64,000 nt of DNA from Candidatus Marivariicella framensis (GCA_905182735.1 CAJJCT010000031.1:38978-102977), one strand, 5' to 3'; shown: positions 46,211 to 56,208, counted from the stretch's first letter. Notes: a model not told the origin generated them from the letters alone. Translations and numbers: made by a program.

Positions 46211-47515
46211 TTAATTAGTAGCAGTTTCTTTTAATCGCATTGCTAAAATAGCTGAAATAGCAAAAAATACACCTGCAAAAAGCATTGCATTAATTGCATT
46301 GCTTCCTAATAAATATTTATAGATAGGTCCAAAGGTTAGAGTTTGAATAAACATAGGAATTACAATCATCATATTTAAAATCCCCATATATACACCTCTT
46401 CGTCCTTGAGGAACAATCTTTGAAACCATAGTATAAGGAATCCCCATCATGGCTGCCCAACCTATTCCAAACAACACCATTGGTAATAAAACAAATATTG
46501 GGTCAGAAATATAAGGAATAGAAAATAACGCAATAGCCGTGCCTATTAAACTTAAGGAGTAAATCTTTTTACCGCCAAATCGAAGTGATAGTGGGACTAA
46601 AGCCAGTGCAACCAACATTGTGATGACATTATAGATTGTACTCATTTTAGCAGCTTGAGATGCAGCTTCTGACGTAGAATAATTCATCGTTAACTTAAAA
46701 AGGGGTGTAATGAACTGCCAGTATACAAAAAGAGCATACCACTGAAATAAATATACTAAGCCGATTTTCCACATAGATTTAGGCATTTCTTTGATAGCAT
46801 CTACAATTTCATAAAGAGGTTTACTAATACGACTCCCTATTCTTAGATTTTTATCTCTATTTATCTCTATTAACTCCTTTTCAGATGGAGGAATTTCAGA
46901 TGTTTTCAATACAGACCATAATATAGTAGCTATGGAAAGAAAACCTCCAATAAAAAATGAATAATACAACCACTCAGGAATTGAACCTGCTACTTCAATC
47001 GATTCTCCTCCAAACAAATCTTGAAATAAAATAATTGAAAAGTTAGCCAATAAAATACCTGCACCAACAAAAAGACTTTGCATTTGATAACCAAGACTTA
47101 ATTGTTTTTCCGGTAATTTATCACCTACAAAAGCTCTGTATGGTTCCATTGCTATATTATTACCCACATCTAGAATCCATAACAAACCTACTGCAAACCA
47201 AAGGACCGGACTTGTAGGAAAAGCAAATAAACACAAACTTCCAATAATCGCACCTATTAAAAAATAAGGCTTGCGTCTTCCCCATCGGTTTGACCAAGTT
47301 TTATCAGACATCGCTCCAATAATTGGCTGTACAATTAAACCTGTAACTGGGCCAGCAATGTTTAATATAGGCAACATATCTTCTGAAGCTCCTAAATATA
47401 GAAATATTGGATTAATGGCGGTTTGTTGCAATCCAAAACTATATTGAATCCCTAAAAACCCTATATTCATATTAAAGATTTGCCAAAAAGATAAGCGTGG
47501 TTTTGTAATCTGCAT
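46211..47515 (-). CDS. MFS sugar permease (GPH/SLC45-like)
   Basis: The 434-residue protein has about twelve transmembrane helices. The N-terminal IFNMNIGFLGIQYSFGLQQ and the loop PIIGAMSDKTWSNRWGRRKPY match the group that includes plant and bacterial sucrose/maltose permeases. A further conserved loop is MEPYRAFVGD. Its gene lies 36 bases after the stop of a decayed sucrose-phosphorylase fragment, which supports a sucrose-like or alpha-glucoside substrate, but this is inference. It is the last gene of the SusC-led minus-strand run. Confidence 0.88.
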   Translation of the reverse strand: MQITKPRLSFWQIFNMNIGFLGIQYSFGLQQTAINPIFLYLGASEDMLPILNIAGPVTGLIVQPIIGAMSDKTWSNRWGRRKPYFLIGAIIGSLCLFAFPTSPVLWFAVGLLWILDVGNNIAMEPYRAFVGDKLPEKQLSLGYQMQSLFVGAGILLANFSIILFQDLFGGESIEVAGSIPEWLYYSFFIGGFLSIATILWSVLKTSEIPPSEKELIEINRDKNLRIGSRISKPLYEIVDAIKEMPKSMWKIGLVYLFQWYALFVYWQFITPLFKLTMNYSTSEAASQAAKMSTIYNVITMLVALALVPLSLRFGGKKIYSLSLIGTAIALFSIPYISDPIFVLLPMVLFGIGWAAMMGIPYTMVSKIVPQGRRGVYMGILNMMIVIPMFIQTLTFGPIYKYLLGSNAINAMLFAGVFFAISAILAMRLKETATN

Positions 47516-47551
47516 AAATTCTATTCTTTAAATGTAATTAAAAATAATACT

Positions 47552-47791
47552 TTAGGTTGAAAAAGAAGTTTTCATCGACATTTTGTCGAGATCAATATAA
47601 ATTTCTGCACTATGTGTTATATTTATCCATTTAACATTAAAAAGTTTATCTGTTTTTATCAAAAGGAATTCACCGCCAAAAGCTTTATGTGTATTTCGAA
47701 TAACCATCAACTCTTTCAATTGTTTCATTAATGGTTTATCTAAACAATTTTTTATTTCATTTTTAGTGTAATAATGCCTATTAATATCTCT
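47552..47791 (-). pseudogene. C-terminal remnant of a GH13 sucrose-phosphorylase-type enzyme
   Basis: The 283-base gap between the haloperoxidase-type gene and the permease contains one 79-codon frame ending in TAA at 47552. It begins directly after an in-frame TAG (47792-47794) and has no start codon at its head. The translation RDINRHYYTKNEIKNCLDKP, then LKELMVIRNTHKAFGGEF, matches, as I recall it, the C-terminal part of GH13_18 sucrose phosphorylases, where GRDINRHYYS and an LxxFRN-AF segment occur. The remaining ~400 residues, including the catalytic barrel, are gone. The 5' boundary sits eight bases from the end of the preceding gene, suggesting a deletion junction. It cannot make an active enzyme. 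Confidence 0.82.
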
Positions 47792-47798
47792 CTAGGAT

Positions 47799-49127
47799 TT
47801 AATTTGATTTAGTCTGGAGATTATCAACAATAAAAACCCCCACTTTATTTCCTTGAGTAACACCTTCTTCAATTGCCATCATATAATGTATACCTCCATA
47901 TAATCTTGATATTGCAGCTTCTTCAGATGCATGTATGAAAGAATTAAAACTTCTTTCAGGAAGACCATATTTTAGTTCGGTTGTATCTACAAAATTAAAA
48001 TTTTCTCCAAAAAGATCAGTAAGAGTAACGGCGGCGGCTCTTGAAATCACTGAATGGCCACTTGTATATTCAGGAAATGGGGGGGTTTGAAGAATTGGAA
48101 GCCATTCTTCATCATAATATTTATTAATTAGTGTTTCGGGTCTAACCACTAATGTCTTCCATTTTTCATCCCAACAGGAAATGAATCCATCAAAAAGAGA
48201 AATTGAAACATTCACATAAGCATTTATTGTTTCTGAGAAGTTACTCTTTGCTTTTCGAGTTGCGACAGATGTAATTCCAATCCAATGCCCTCCAGGAGTT
48301 ATTTTTTTTGTTGCAAACATAGCATGTCCCCTATGATGCGTAACATATGGATTGCAGTCCCAAAACTTAGCCATCTCTATTTGTTCATCACTTAAATTTT
48401 CACCAATCTCATATACTTGCTGAAGTTGATTTTGAAAAGGACTGCCTTTTGTTAAATCAAATTTAATAGGAGGTTTTGAAGGAAACATACCTGCAGATTT
48501 TATTACAAGAGTTCTGATTTTATTCCAGTGAGGCTCAATTCCATCCATATAATCAGGAGGAGTTGGTTTCCAGAAGTTTTCAGGTTCTCTTATAGTGTAT
48601 TTAGGATATGTTCTGGTTTGATTGTAATTGTCATATTTAGCCCATTCGAGAACATGATCTGCAACAAATTCACCGTATTTTTTTGATGACTTAATTACAC
48701 GTCGGGGTGTCTTAAATGATTTTATTTTTTTATAAAAAATCTCATCAAAACTATCCATCTTGTCTTCTGAAAAAATAAGTGCTCTCCCAACTTTATTAAA
48801 AGCATATAGGGCTGCCAAATTGAAGTTTATATTTTTATCCTCTGGTGATTTAACTTGCTCTAATTCTTTAACCTGGCCGCTAAGTGTAATAAATTTTTTT
48901 GGTTTAGAAAAACGCATAGTCTCGTATGCTGCAATAGAGGGGTATGCATAGACTCTTGATGCGACCGGTGGAGAAAAAATATCATATACTATAACATCAG
49001 TGAGGTTTTGCATTGCATCTTGAAAGAGTTCTGGATTTTCCAGTTTTTCAATATATTCAGTATTTGGTGTACATGAAATTGTTAAGACAAATAGTAAAAT
49101 AATTTTAAAGTTGATTTTTTTAATCAT
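47799..49127 (-). CDS. Vanadium-haloperoxidase/PAP2-type lipoprotein
   Basis: The 442-residue protein has a lipobox at Cys19 (LTISC), so it is exported and lipid-anchored. The C-terminal half carries the acid phosphatase/vanadium haloperoxidase signature in order: K322-x6-R329-P330, S356-G357-H358 (TSGHS in place of PSGH), and S407-R408-x5-H414. The last motif's final Asp is Ala here. The segments NPYVTHHRGH and GGHWIGITS lie between, as in bacterial haloperoxidase-like proteins. Halide oxidation or phosphatase activity is equally possible. It overlaps the upstream FG-GAP gene by eight bases. Confidence 0.83.
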   Translation of the reverse strand: MIKKINFKIILLFVLTISCTPNTEYIEKLENPELFQDAMQNLTDVIVYDIFSPPVASRVYAYPSIAAYETMRFSKPKKFITLSGQVKELEQVKSPEDKNINFNLAALYAFNKVGRALIFSEDKMDSFDEIFYKKIKSFKTPRRVIKSSKKYGEFVADHVLEWAKYDNYNQTRTYPKYTIREPENFWKPTPPDYMDGIEPHWNKIRTLVIKSAGMFPSKPPIKFDLTKGSPFQNQLQQVYEIGENLSDEQIEMAKFWDCNPYVTHHRGHAMFATKKITPGGHWIGITSVATRKAKSNFSETINAYVNVSISLFDGFISCWDEKWKTLVVRPETLINKYYDEEWLPILQTPPFPEYTSGHSVISRAAAVTLTDLFGENFNFVDTTELKYGLPERSFNSFIHASEEAAISRLYGGIHYMMAIEEGVTQGNKVGVFIVDNLQTKSN

Positions 49128-52100
49128 TTATTCTTTTTAGTATATATATGTAATCATTATTAGCAATCAAAAGCATATTATCATTATTCAATTTAATAAC
49201 CCTCCTTAAGTTAAGGTTTATAGGTAAAGGTAGGAACTCTTTATGAATAGCTTGATTATCAAATTCAATTATTCCCCCTGGATTTGCACTTTGAGCTCCT
49301 AGCTCAGTCACAAACTCTTCGGAGTTTCCTACATAAAATATTTCTTCAGTCTCTTTATCCCAAAAGAAGTCTTGAATACTACTCCATTGGGCTTCAAAAG
49401 GAAGAGGAGTTGGGTCAAAATCCTCACCCTTATTTATAAAAAGCATAGATTTTAATTCTGTTAATTTTTTTATTTCAAGAATATTTTTTTCTTTTTTGCC
49501 AGTCAAATTTTCAATTGTTTCAACTTTCGAAAAATCTTTATACTTATTAAACCTCTTTTTGATCATCGGCATTTGAGAACCCAAGTTATCCTTAGTATTA
49601 AAAGGTCGATAGGTTCCAAAAAAGTCATAAAAAATTATGGGATCTGATTGTTCATTTTCATCAAAATCATCTACATATAAATAAACAGGTGATTCTATTG
49701 TAGGTTGCCACTTAAAATTTTTTCCAGTATTTCCAACTAAAATATCTGACTTTCCATCATCATTTAAATCTGCTAATTCAATTGTATTCCATAAACCATA
49801 ATAATTTTCTCCTCCTTTTAACTTAGATGCTACAAACTTTCCATCCTCATTTTCATCTATAACTATAATGGGAGTCCAATCTCCAACAACTATCAATTCA
49901 AATTCTGGATCCATATCAATATTTCCCCATTTTGCATCAGTTACCATTCCTAAACGTGATTGAACTATTGGCTCAAAATTACCATCACGTGTATTTTTTA
50001 TAATAAAACTATACGGACTTAACCCATAACCTCCTGGTATTGATCTGCTTCCAACAAAAAGATCATCATATCCATCATCATCTATATCATGAGATACTAC
50101 AACGCTTCCATTTGTTGAAGGAAGTGCTACCGAAAGTCTTGAAAAGTTAGCATTACCATCATTGATATAAATTCTATCCATCATAAGCTCATCGTTTTCT
50201 TTGTAATCATTACCTCCACTTACTACATAAATATCCATATCACCATCATTATCTGCATCAAATGTAGCTGCAGAAACATCTTCATATTTTTGATCAATTC
50301 TAAAATCATTAATATCTGCTAATTCATACCCAAGTTTAGTAGCTATTAAAATTTGTGACGGTCGATAACGTGCACCTCCAATGAAAATATCTAACATTTT
50401 ATCATTGTTAAAATCTGCCAATAAAAATGCAGGTCCTTCAGAGGATAATAATTCAGGAATTAGCTTTTCTCTTTCATAATCTAGGTATATATCCTCCTCA
50501 TGCTTAAAGGGTAAAACAGAAAGAGAAAAATTATTTTTAACATCGATTGATTCTTCTTTAAATTTACCAGAGTTATAAATTATTTGGATTTTTTCTTTAA
50601 AAGGACCATTTACAATTTGAGTTTTTCCATCAGCCCACCTCACAGAGATAGAGTCTACTATGCTTTTACCTAGACCGAAATGTAATCTGTGTGTGGTTGA
50701 AGACTGGAAGCCTCGTGTCGTTATTGCTTCTTTAACATCAACTTTGTTGTTGCTTTTAAATACGGTAACCCTGGAACCTTTTATTGCTTTTTTGTTTTTC
50801 AATTCTATTGTTAAACTTTTATTTTCTTTACTTGTTTTATTTTCAAGTATACTTGCAATGGAATTAATATTATTAACTATTAAATCTAGGTCACCATCAT
50901 TGTCTAAATCACTGTAGGCAGATCCATTAGAATAAGAAGGATCTCCAAAAAAAGATTCTTTAATGTTTCCAAAATCAAGCATTCCTTTGTTTTTGAATAA
51001 AATATTTGGAATTTTAAGTTCTGGCATTTGATTAATTAGTTCTTCTTTCATCTCATTTTGTTTTGTTAAAACAAAACTGCTATAATTAGAAGTGCTCAAA
51101 TAATTAATATAGTCTAAATCATTGGGTCTTTTGGCTATTCCATTAGAAATAAAAATATCATTATTACCGTCGTTATCATAGTCCTGTAAAAGAACTGACC
51201 AGCTCCAGTCAGTTGCATATGTTTTTGTTAAAAGACCAATTTCAGCGTAATCTCCATATGGTTTTTTTAAATGAAAATGATTTCGAGAATACTGTGGTTC
51301 AAATCCATAATCGCTCTTTATTTTTGTTAATTTATCAGTGTCTTCTCCTCCAGATTTTAATGCAATTTTTGAGTCAAAAGGCATCATATCGGTTGTAAAA
51401 ATATCTAATTTACCATCTTCATTTAAATCAGCTACATCAACTCCCATTGTAAACCTTGAACTATGTTTAAAGTATTTCTTGAAAGATTCTGTGAAAGTTT
51501 TATCGCCATTATTGATGTATAAATAATCATTTTCATGAAAATCATTTCCAACATATATGTCTAACCAACCATCATCATTTATATCTGTTGTAGTTAGAGC
51601 TAACCCATACCCTAGTGGACTACTTAGTATACCAGATTTATCAGTAACCTCTATAAATTTATTTTTTCCTTCGTCCAGTAAGTTTTCATAAAATCTATCC
51701 CCTGAAATAGAATCCTTTTCCTTTCTTTTTTTAGTGGTTCCATAACTTCTTACTGAATGCGTAGCATGATTCATCAAATACATGTCTAAATCACCATCTC
51801 TATCATAATCAAAAAATGTTGATTGTGTCGAAAAACCTAAAAAATCAAGGCCATAGTCGCTTGATGATTCAGTAAATGTTAAGTCACCGTTATTTATATA
51901 TAATAAATTATGGGTGCTTTGATTTTTAAAAAGACCTTCCATTGGAAGTTTGCTGACATAAATATCAATAAAACCATCATTATTAACATCATCCATAGTA
52001 ACTCCATTAGACCAAGAAGGAAATAAATCTAACTTTGCTTGTTTAGTTATATCTCTAAATTGAAGATTTCCCATATTTAAATACAAACGGTCTATTTCCT

Positions 52101-52350
52101 GATTAGCTGTGAAAAAAATATCTTCTAATCCGTCATTATTAATATCTCCAACCGCAACTCCACCTCCATTATAATAATATAAATATTCAATAATATTTAA
52201 ATATGGCTTATAAGTTAATTGATTTATAAAATCAATCCCGGAGTAATTACTGTCTAAACTTTCAAATAAAATATCATGTATCTGAGTTTTATTTGAATTT
52301 TTACAATTTATAAAAATCAGACAAAAAAATAATATTAGTATTTTCTTCAT
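49120..52350 (-). CDS. FG-GAP/VCBS repeat lipoprotein with ASPIC/UnbV domain (third copy)
   Basis: The 1076-residue lipoprotein has lipobox Cys16 (FINC). About a dozen Asp-rich loops of the form DxNxDGxxDI (for example DINNDGLEDIFF and DYDRDGDLDMYL) lie in two beta-propeller-like halves. Between them, at about residues 540-595, is an ASPIC/UnbV domain with TTRGFQSS and HFGLG. The family resembles CRTAC1 and is presumably calcium-binding and surface exposed. No catalytic residues are evident. It is the most divergent of the three copies in this cluster. It overlaps the haloperoxidase-type gene by eight bases and the previous copy by one. Confidence 0.9.
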   Translation of the reverse strand: MKKILILFFCLIFINCKNSNKTQIHDILFESLDSNYSGIDFINQLTYKPYLNIIEYLYYYNGGGVAVGDINNDGLEDIFFTANQEIDRLYLNMGNLQFRDITKQAKLDLFPSWSNGVTMDDVNNDGFIDIYVSKLPMEGLFKNQSTHNLLYINNGDLTFTESSSDYGLDFLGFSTQSTFFDYDRDGDLDMYLMNHATHSVRSYGTTKKRKEKDSISGDRFYENLLDEGKNKFIEVTDKSGILSSPLGYGLALTTTDINDDGWLDIYVGNDFHENDYLYINNGDKTFTESFKKYFKHSSRFTMGVDVADLNEDGKLDIFTTDMMPFDSKIALKSGGEDTDKLTKIKSDYGFEPQYSRNHFHLKKPYGDYAEIGLLTKTYATDWSWSVLLQDYDNDGNNDIFISNGIAKRPNDLDYINYLSTSNYSSFVLTKQNEMKEELINQMPELKIPNILFKNKGMLDFGNIKESFFGDPSYSNGSAYSDLDNDGDLDLIVNNINSIASILENKTSKENKSLTIELKNKKAIKGSRVTVFKSNNKVDVKEAITTRGFQSSTTHRLHFGLGKSIVDSISVRWADGKTQIVNGPFKEKIQIIYNSGKFKEESIDVKNNFSLSVLPFKHEEDIYLDYEREKLIPELLSSEGPAFLLADFNNDKMLDIFIGGARYRPSQILIATKLGYELADINDFRIDQKYEDVSAATFDADNDGDMDIYVVSGGNDYKENDELMMDRIYINDGNANFSRLSVALPSTNGSVVVSHDIDDDGYDDLFVGSRSIPGGYGLSPYSFIIKNTRDGNFEPIVQSRLGMVTDAKWGNIDMDPEFELIVVGDWTPIIVIDENEDGKFVASKLKGGENYYGLWNTIELADLNDDGKSDILVGNTGKNFKWQPTIESPVYLYVDDFDENEQSDPIIFYDFFGTYRPFNTKDNLGSQMPMIKKRFNKYKDFSKVETIENLTGKKEKNILEIKKLTELKSMLFINKGEDFDPTPLPFEAQWSSIQDFFWDKETEEIFYVGNSEEFVTELGAQSANPGGIIEFDNQAIHKEFLPLPINLNLRRVIKLNNDNMLLIANNDYIYILKRIND

Positions 52351-55300
52351 TATTTGTTTTTAAAGATAAAACGACTTAATGTATCTCTATTTCTTCCAAC
52401 CCATAATTGATTCTTATCCACAACTAAAGACCTGATTTCACCTGTGATATTAAATCCTTTTCCATTAGGGTGAAAGACCAATCCTTCCGGAGTGTTTTCG
52501 ATAAACAAACCATAACTAGCATCATAAGATCCTACTTCAGGTTTTACATTATATAGATTACCTCCCATCAAAATATCTAAATCTCCATCTTTATCAATAT
52601 CAGAATGAGCAATTGAATACACGGGACTGAACTGAACTTGTTTTGGAAGCGGTATTTTAGTAAAACTAAAATTACCATTATTTTTTAATGCTATTGTCGA
52701 AAGTGTATTTATTGAGCAGACGTATGAGTCATTTAATAATTGCTTAGAGAAAATTGAAATTAAATCTGCATTTTTAAATGTAGCATAGTTAGGAAACTTC
52801 TTTTTCAGGCTTTTCATTTGATCAATCAGATTATGCCTTAATGCATAAGGATATTCTTTACCATTATTCGAAGTAAAAGCTAAAACTCCTTCACCGCGAC
52901 CATTTCCATCAAAATCATTGTAATAGCATAAGATTGGATTGTTTTCCGATGCTTTGAATCGACTATTCGTACCATGATTTCCAATTATTATATCCTCTAT
53001 ACCATCTCCGTCTATATCAAAAATATCTATAGTGTTCCACCAGCCTGTTTTTTGCTTCCAAATATTTTCTGCAGGTTTAAAAAACCCCTCAATATTTTCA
53101 AAAAAATTAATTCCCATAAACTCACCAACAACTATAAGGTCTTGATCGCCGTCATTATCAAAGTCATAAAATGCTGCATCAGTAATCATGCCAATATTAA
53201 TGAGTTTTGGTGCTAAGTTTTTTGTTTGATTTTGAAAATTTCCTGTTCCATCATTAACTAAAATATAACCGCTTCCAGGTAGTCCATATTTTCCAATTTT
53301 AGACCTTTCTCCAACAAAAAGATCTAAATCTCCATCAGAATCAATGTCAGCATAAGTAACGGATTCAGAACTGATTTTTGATTCATCATCAGGTAAGTTT
53401 TGAATACTTTTTGTAAATATTCCAGATCCATCATTTAAAAGTAGTATGTCAAAGAGAGAGGTGGAATATATTGAAGTTTCAACTCCACCAGAAGTCATAT
53501 ATATATCCAAATCTCCATCGTTATCTACATCTAGTACTGCACTTTCAATATGCTCAGTCTCTTTGTTTTGTTCTAATAAATTTTTATTTTTTTCTTTATG
53601 AATCCATTCATCTTCATTTGCAAATAAAATTTGTGTTGGATATCCTTTGGCTCCAGGAAACACTATATCATTTTTTGAGTCTCCATTAAGGTCTGCAATA
53701 CTAATTTTTGGCCCTTGCGTGCTTAACATATGGTAACTAAGTCTCTCTGAATCAAAATCTACATATAAATTCTCTTTATGAACTGGAAAATAATTCTGAA
53801 TATTTTTTTCAAAAATCAAGTTATCCAACATAGGTGATTTAACCTCACTTATAGATGCATTTAATACGTCAAATTCATGTAAAGTATTTACATTTAAATT
53901 TTTTGCCATGGTTACTTTTCCCGATGGCCAAGTTATTTTTATATCTACAATTTTTGATTTACCTACACCAATTGTTGCTACTAAGTCCATACTAGACTGA
54001 AACCCTCTAACGGGCTGAACCTCTTGATATATATTAGTTAGCTGTGTCTTAACTTTAATTTTAGCGCCTAAAGAGTTTGGGTTGCGATCAGATCCAATAA
54101 GTTTTATTTTAATAAAATTATTATTTAAAGTTTCTGCTTTGTTTTTAAAAACAAAAGGCAACATATTTACATTGTTAACGACCAGGTCAAGGTCACCATC
54201 ATTATCAAGATCACCATATGCTGATCCATTTGAAAAACTTGGAATATTTAATCCTGAATTTTCAAAGTTTTCAAAACCTAAATCGCCCGTATTTTTATAT
54301 GAATGATTAGGAACTTTATTAGAAGGAATGATATCTACTAGCCTTTTATAATCAACTTGATTATTAGTAATAACAGATTTTATAACCTCTTCACTTGATA
54401 CATATTGCAAATAATCTTGATCCGTTAAATCTTGATAAATCCCGTTAGCAATAAATAGATCTTTAAAACCATCATTATCCATATCAAAAAATAAAGCTCC
54501 CCAACTCCAATCAGAAGCTTCAACTCCAGTCCATCTTCCAATTTCACTAAATGTATTATTCCCATTATTTAAATGAAGCATATTTCTAGTAAACTGATGG
54601 TGATATCCATTTTTAACTACGTACTGATATTTATTCCAGCCTTCAAAAGTAGTTACAGTTTTTAATCGCTGATAATCAGATGGAAGCATTTCTGTAACAA
54701 ATATGTCGTTTAAACCATCGTTATTTAGGTCTGCCATATCAGCCCCCATTGAAGCTCCACTTATTGATCTCATTTGATCTGTTAAAGACTCTTTAAATGT
54801 TCCATTTTTTTGATTAATGTATAAGTAATCCCGTTCAAAAAAATCATTTGAGACAAATATATCATCCCAATTATCTCCATTTACATCTCCTACACTCACT
54901 CCTAATCCAAAACCAATAACGCTTCCATATATTCCGGCTTTATCACTTACATCAAAAAAATGACCATTAATATTTTCCATTAATTTATCTCCTCCCAATG
55001 AGTCTCTTTTTGTACGTTCATTTCTTCTTAGATCAAAGCTTCCAATAGCTTGGTAGGAGTTATTTAAAATATAGGCATCTAAATCTCCATCCTTATCATA
55101 ATCAAAAAAAGTGGCGTGTGTTGAAAATCCTCTGTCTGCTAGTCCATATTTTTTTGCACTTTCAGTAAAAGTAAGATCTCCATTATTGATAAATAACTCG
55201 TTTTGCTTATTGTCTCCTTTTACATCTCCTGAATTACAAACATAAATATCCATAAATCCATCAGAATTTAAATCTACCATTGTAACTCCTGTTGACCAAG

Positions 55301-55631
55301 CCTTATCTCCTTTAACTCCAGCAAGATCAGTAATGTCTTTAAAAGTAAAGTCACCTTGATTTAAAAATAGTTTGTTTGATTTTTGATTGGCTGTTAAGTA
55401 CACATCTATTAATCCATCATTATTTATATCTCCTAATGAGACTCCACCACCATTATAATAGTTACGATACTTGTAAACATTAAAATCATTACTGAAGCCT
55501 AGATCATTGGAGAAATTAATCCCAATAGAGTTTAGGTCTTGAAGTTCAAAAAGTTTTGGTTTTTGATTGTTACAAGAATACAAAAAAGTGATAAAAATTA
55601 AATACAAAAAAAATCTATTTAATAGCCTCAT
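52350..55631 (-). CDS. FG-GAP/VCBS repeat lipoprotein with ASPIC/UnbV domain (second copy)
   Basis: The 1093-residue lipoprotein has lipobox Cys20 (FLYSC). Thirteen calcium-type loops can be counted, including DINNDGLIDVYL, DYDKDGDLDAYI and DIDGDGIEDIII. The ASPIC/UnbV segment shows RGFQSS, but the usual HFG is TIGVG here. Its N-terminal half (YRNYYNGGGVSLGD) is much like the first copy (YRNFYNGAGVSLGD), so these two are the closer pair. The start lies one base after the small lipoprotein stop, suggesting translational coupling. Confidence 0.9.
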   Translation of the reverse strand: MRLLNRFFLYLIFITFLYSCNNQKPKLFELQDLNSIGINFSNDLGFSNDFNVYKYRNYYNGGGVSLGDINNDGLIDVYLTANQKSNKLFLNQGDFTFKDITDLAGVKGDKAWSTGVTMVDLNSDGFMDIYVCNSGDVKGDNKQNELFINNGDLTFTESAKKYGLADRGFSTHATFFDYDKDGDLDAYILNNSYQAIGSFDLRRNERTKRDSLGGDKLMENINGHFFDVSDKAGIYGSVIGFGLGVSVGDVNGDNWDDIFVSNDFFERDYLYINQKNGTFKESLTDQMRSISGASMGADMADLNNDGLNDIFVTEMLPSDYQRLKTVTTFEGWNKYQYVVKNGYHHQFTRNMLHLNNGNNTFSEIGRWTGVEASDWSWGALFFDMDNDGFKDLFIANGIYQDLTDQDYLQYVSSEEVIKSVITNNQVDYKRLVDIIPSNKVPNHSYKNTGDLGFENFENSGLNIPSFSNGSAYGDLDNDGDLDLVVNNVNMLPFVFKNKAETLNNNFIKIKLIGSDRNPNSLGAKIKVKTQLTNIYQEVQPVRGFQSSMDLVATIGVGKSKIVDIKITWPSGKVTMAKNLNVNTLHEFDVLNASISEVKSPMLDNLIFEKNIQNYFPVHKENLYVDFDSERLSYHMLSTQGPKISIADLNGDSKNDIVFPGAKGYPTQILFANEDEWIHKEKNKNLLEQNKETEHIESAVLDVDNDGDLDIYMTSGGVETSIYSTSLFDILLLNDGSGIFTKSIQNLPDDESKISSESVTYADIDSDGDLDLFVGERSKIGKYGLPGSGYILVNDGTGNFQNQTKNLAPKLINIGMITDAAFYDFDNDGDQDLIVVGEFMGINFFENIEGFFKPAENIWKQKTGWWNTIDIFDIDGDGIEDIIIGNHGTNSRFKASENNPILCYYNDFDGNGRGEGVLAFTSNNGKEYPYALRHNLIDQMKSLKKKFPNYATFKNADLISIFSKQLLNDSYVCSINTLSTIALKNNGNFSFTKIPLPKQVQFSPVYSIAHSDIDKDGDLDILMGGNLYNVKPEVGSYDASYGLFIENTPEGLVFHPNGKGFNITGEIRSLVVDKNQLWVGRNRDTLSRFIFKNK

Positions 55632-55632
55632 C

Positions 55633-56208
55633 TTATTTTAACTTAATGTTTAAATCCTCAATAGTTAACTGAACAAATCTATTATCAAAAACATATGCAG
55701 TTATAAGTCTATTTCCATCTACTTTAGTCATGATTGGTGATCCATTAATTTCTTTATTTAACTTAAAAAAAGAATTTCCAGGATATATATGCTTCATCAT
55801 TTTCAATCCTTCGGTTAATAAATGTTCATTTTGTAAATTCTTAATAGTTGGATCCCATCCCAAAAAAGAAATACGCATTTTCAAACCTGATAATATTTTA
55901 TTTTCATCAAAAATCCCATAAAACAAAAGCTCCATGTTATTGTCAGGGTTATAAATTGGAGAAACAGAGTCAAGCACATGTCTTACAAATTTATTGCTGG
56001 GACCCTGATTAATTAGTTTTTTCTTGTTCAATTCCCAACAGTCAGTAAAAAACTTTTTTTGAGTTTGTCCTGTTTTTAAATCAAAGATCAGGTCTGTATA
56101 GTTTTTTCCTAAAGCAATTTCTTGCTTAACTACTCTATCATACTCAGACTGACATGAAATGAATAAAATAATTGTAACAGAATAAATAAAAAGTTTAGTG
56201 TGGTTCAT
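55633..56208 (-). CDS. Unrecognised lipoprotein between FG-GAP genes
   Basis: From the ATG at 56208 the product is 191 residues with a lipoprotein signal MNHTKLFIYSVTIILFISC (lipobox Cys19). The longer frame (ATG at 56226 or beyond) would bury the signal peptide behind extra residues. The mature part is mixed alpha/beta with KNYTDLIFDLKTGQTQKKF near the start, a central FYGIF strand and a C-terminal VDGNRLITAYVFDNRFVQ. I do not recognise a family. It overlaps the first FG-GAP gene by 14 bases and abuts the second, so it is firmly part of this cluster. Confidence 0.7.
   Translation of the reverse strand: MNHTKLFIYSVTIILFISCQSEYDRVVKQEIALGKNYTDLIFDLKTGQTQKKFFTDCWELNKKKLINQGPSNKFVRHVLDSVSPIYNPDNNMELLFYGIFDENKILSGLKMRISFLGWDPTIKNLQNEHLLTEGLKMMKHIYPGNSFFKLNKEINGSPIMTKVDGNRLITAYVFDNRFVQLTIEDLNIKLK

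Noticed and set aside
50660..50917. Open frames on the plus strand opposite the FG-GAP genes (also at 53471, 54082, 57226 and 58254)
   Set aside because: They are by-products of the repeated Asp-rich coding pattern on the other strand; their translations show no family motifs and no leaders.
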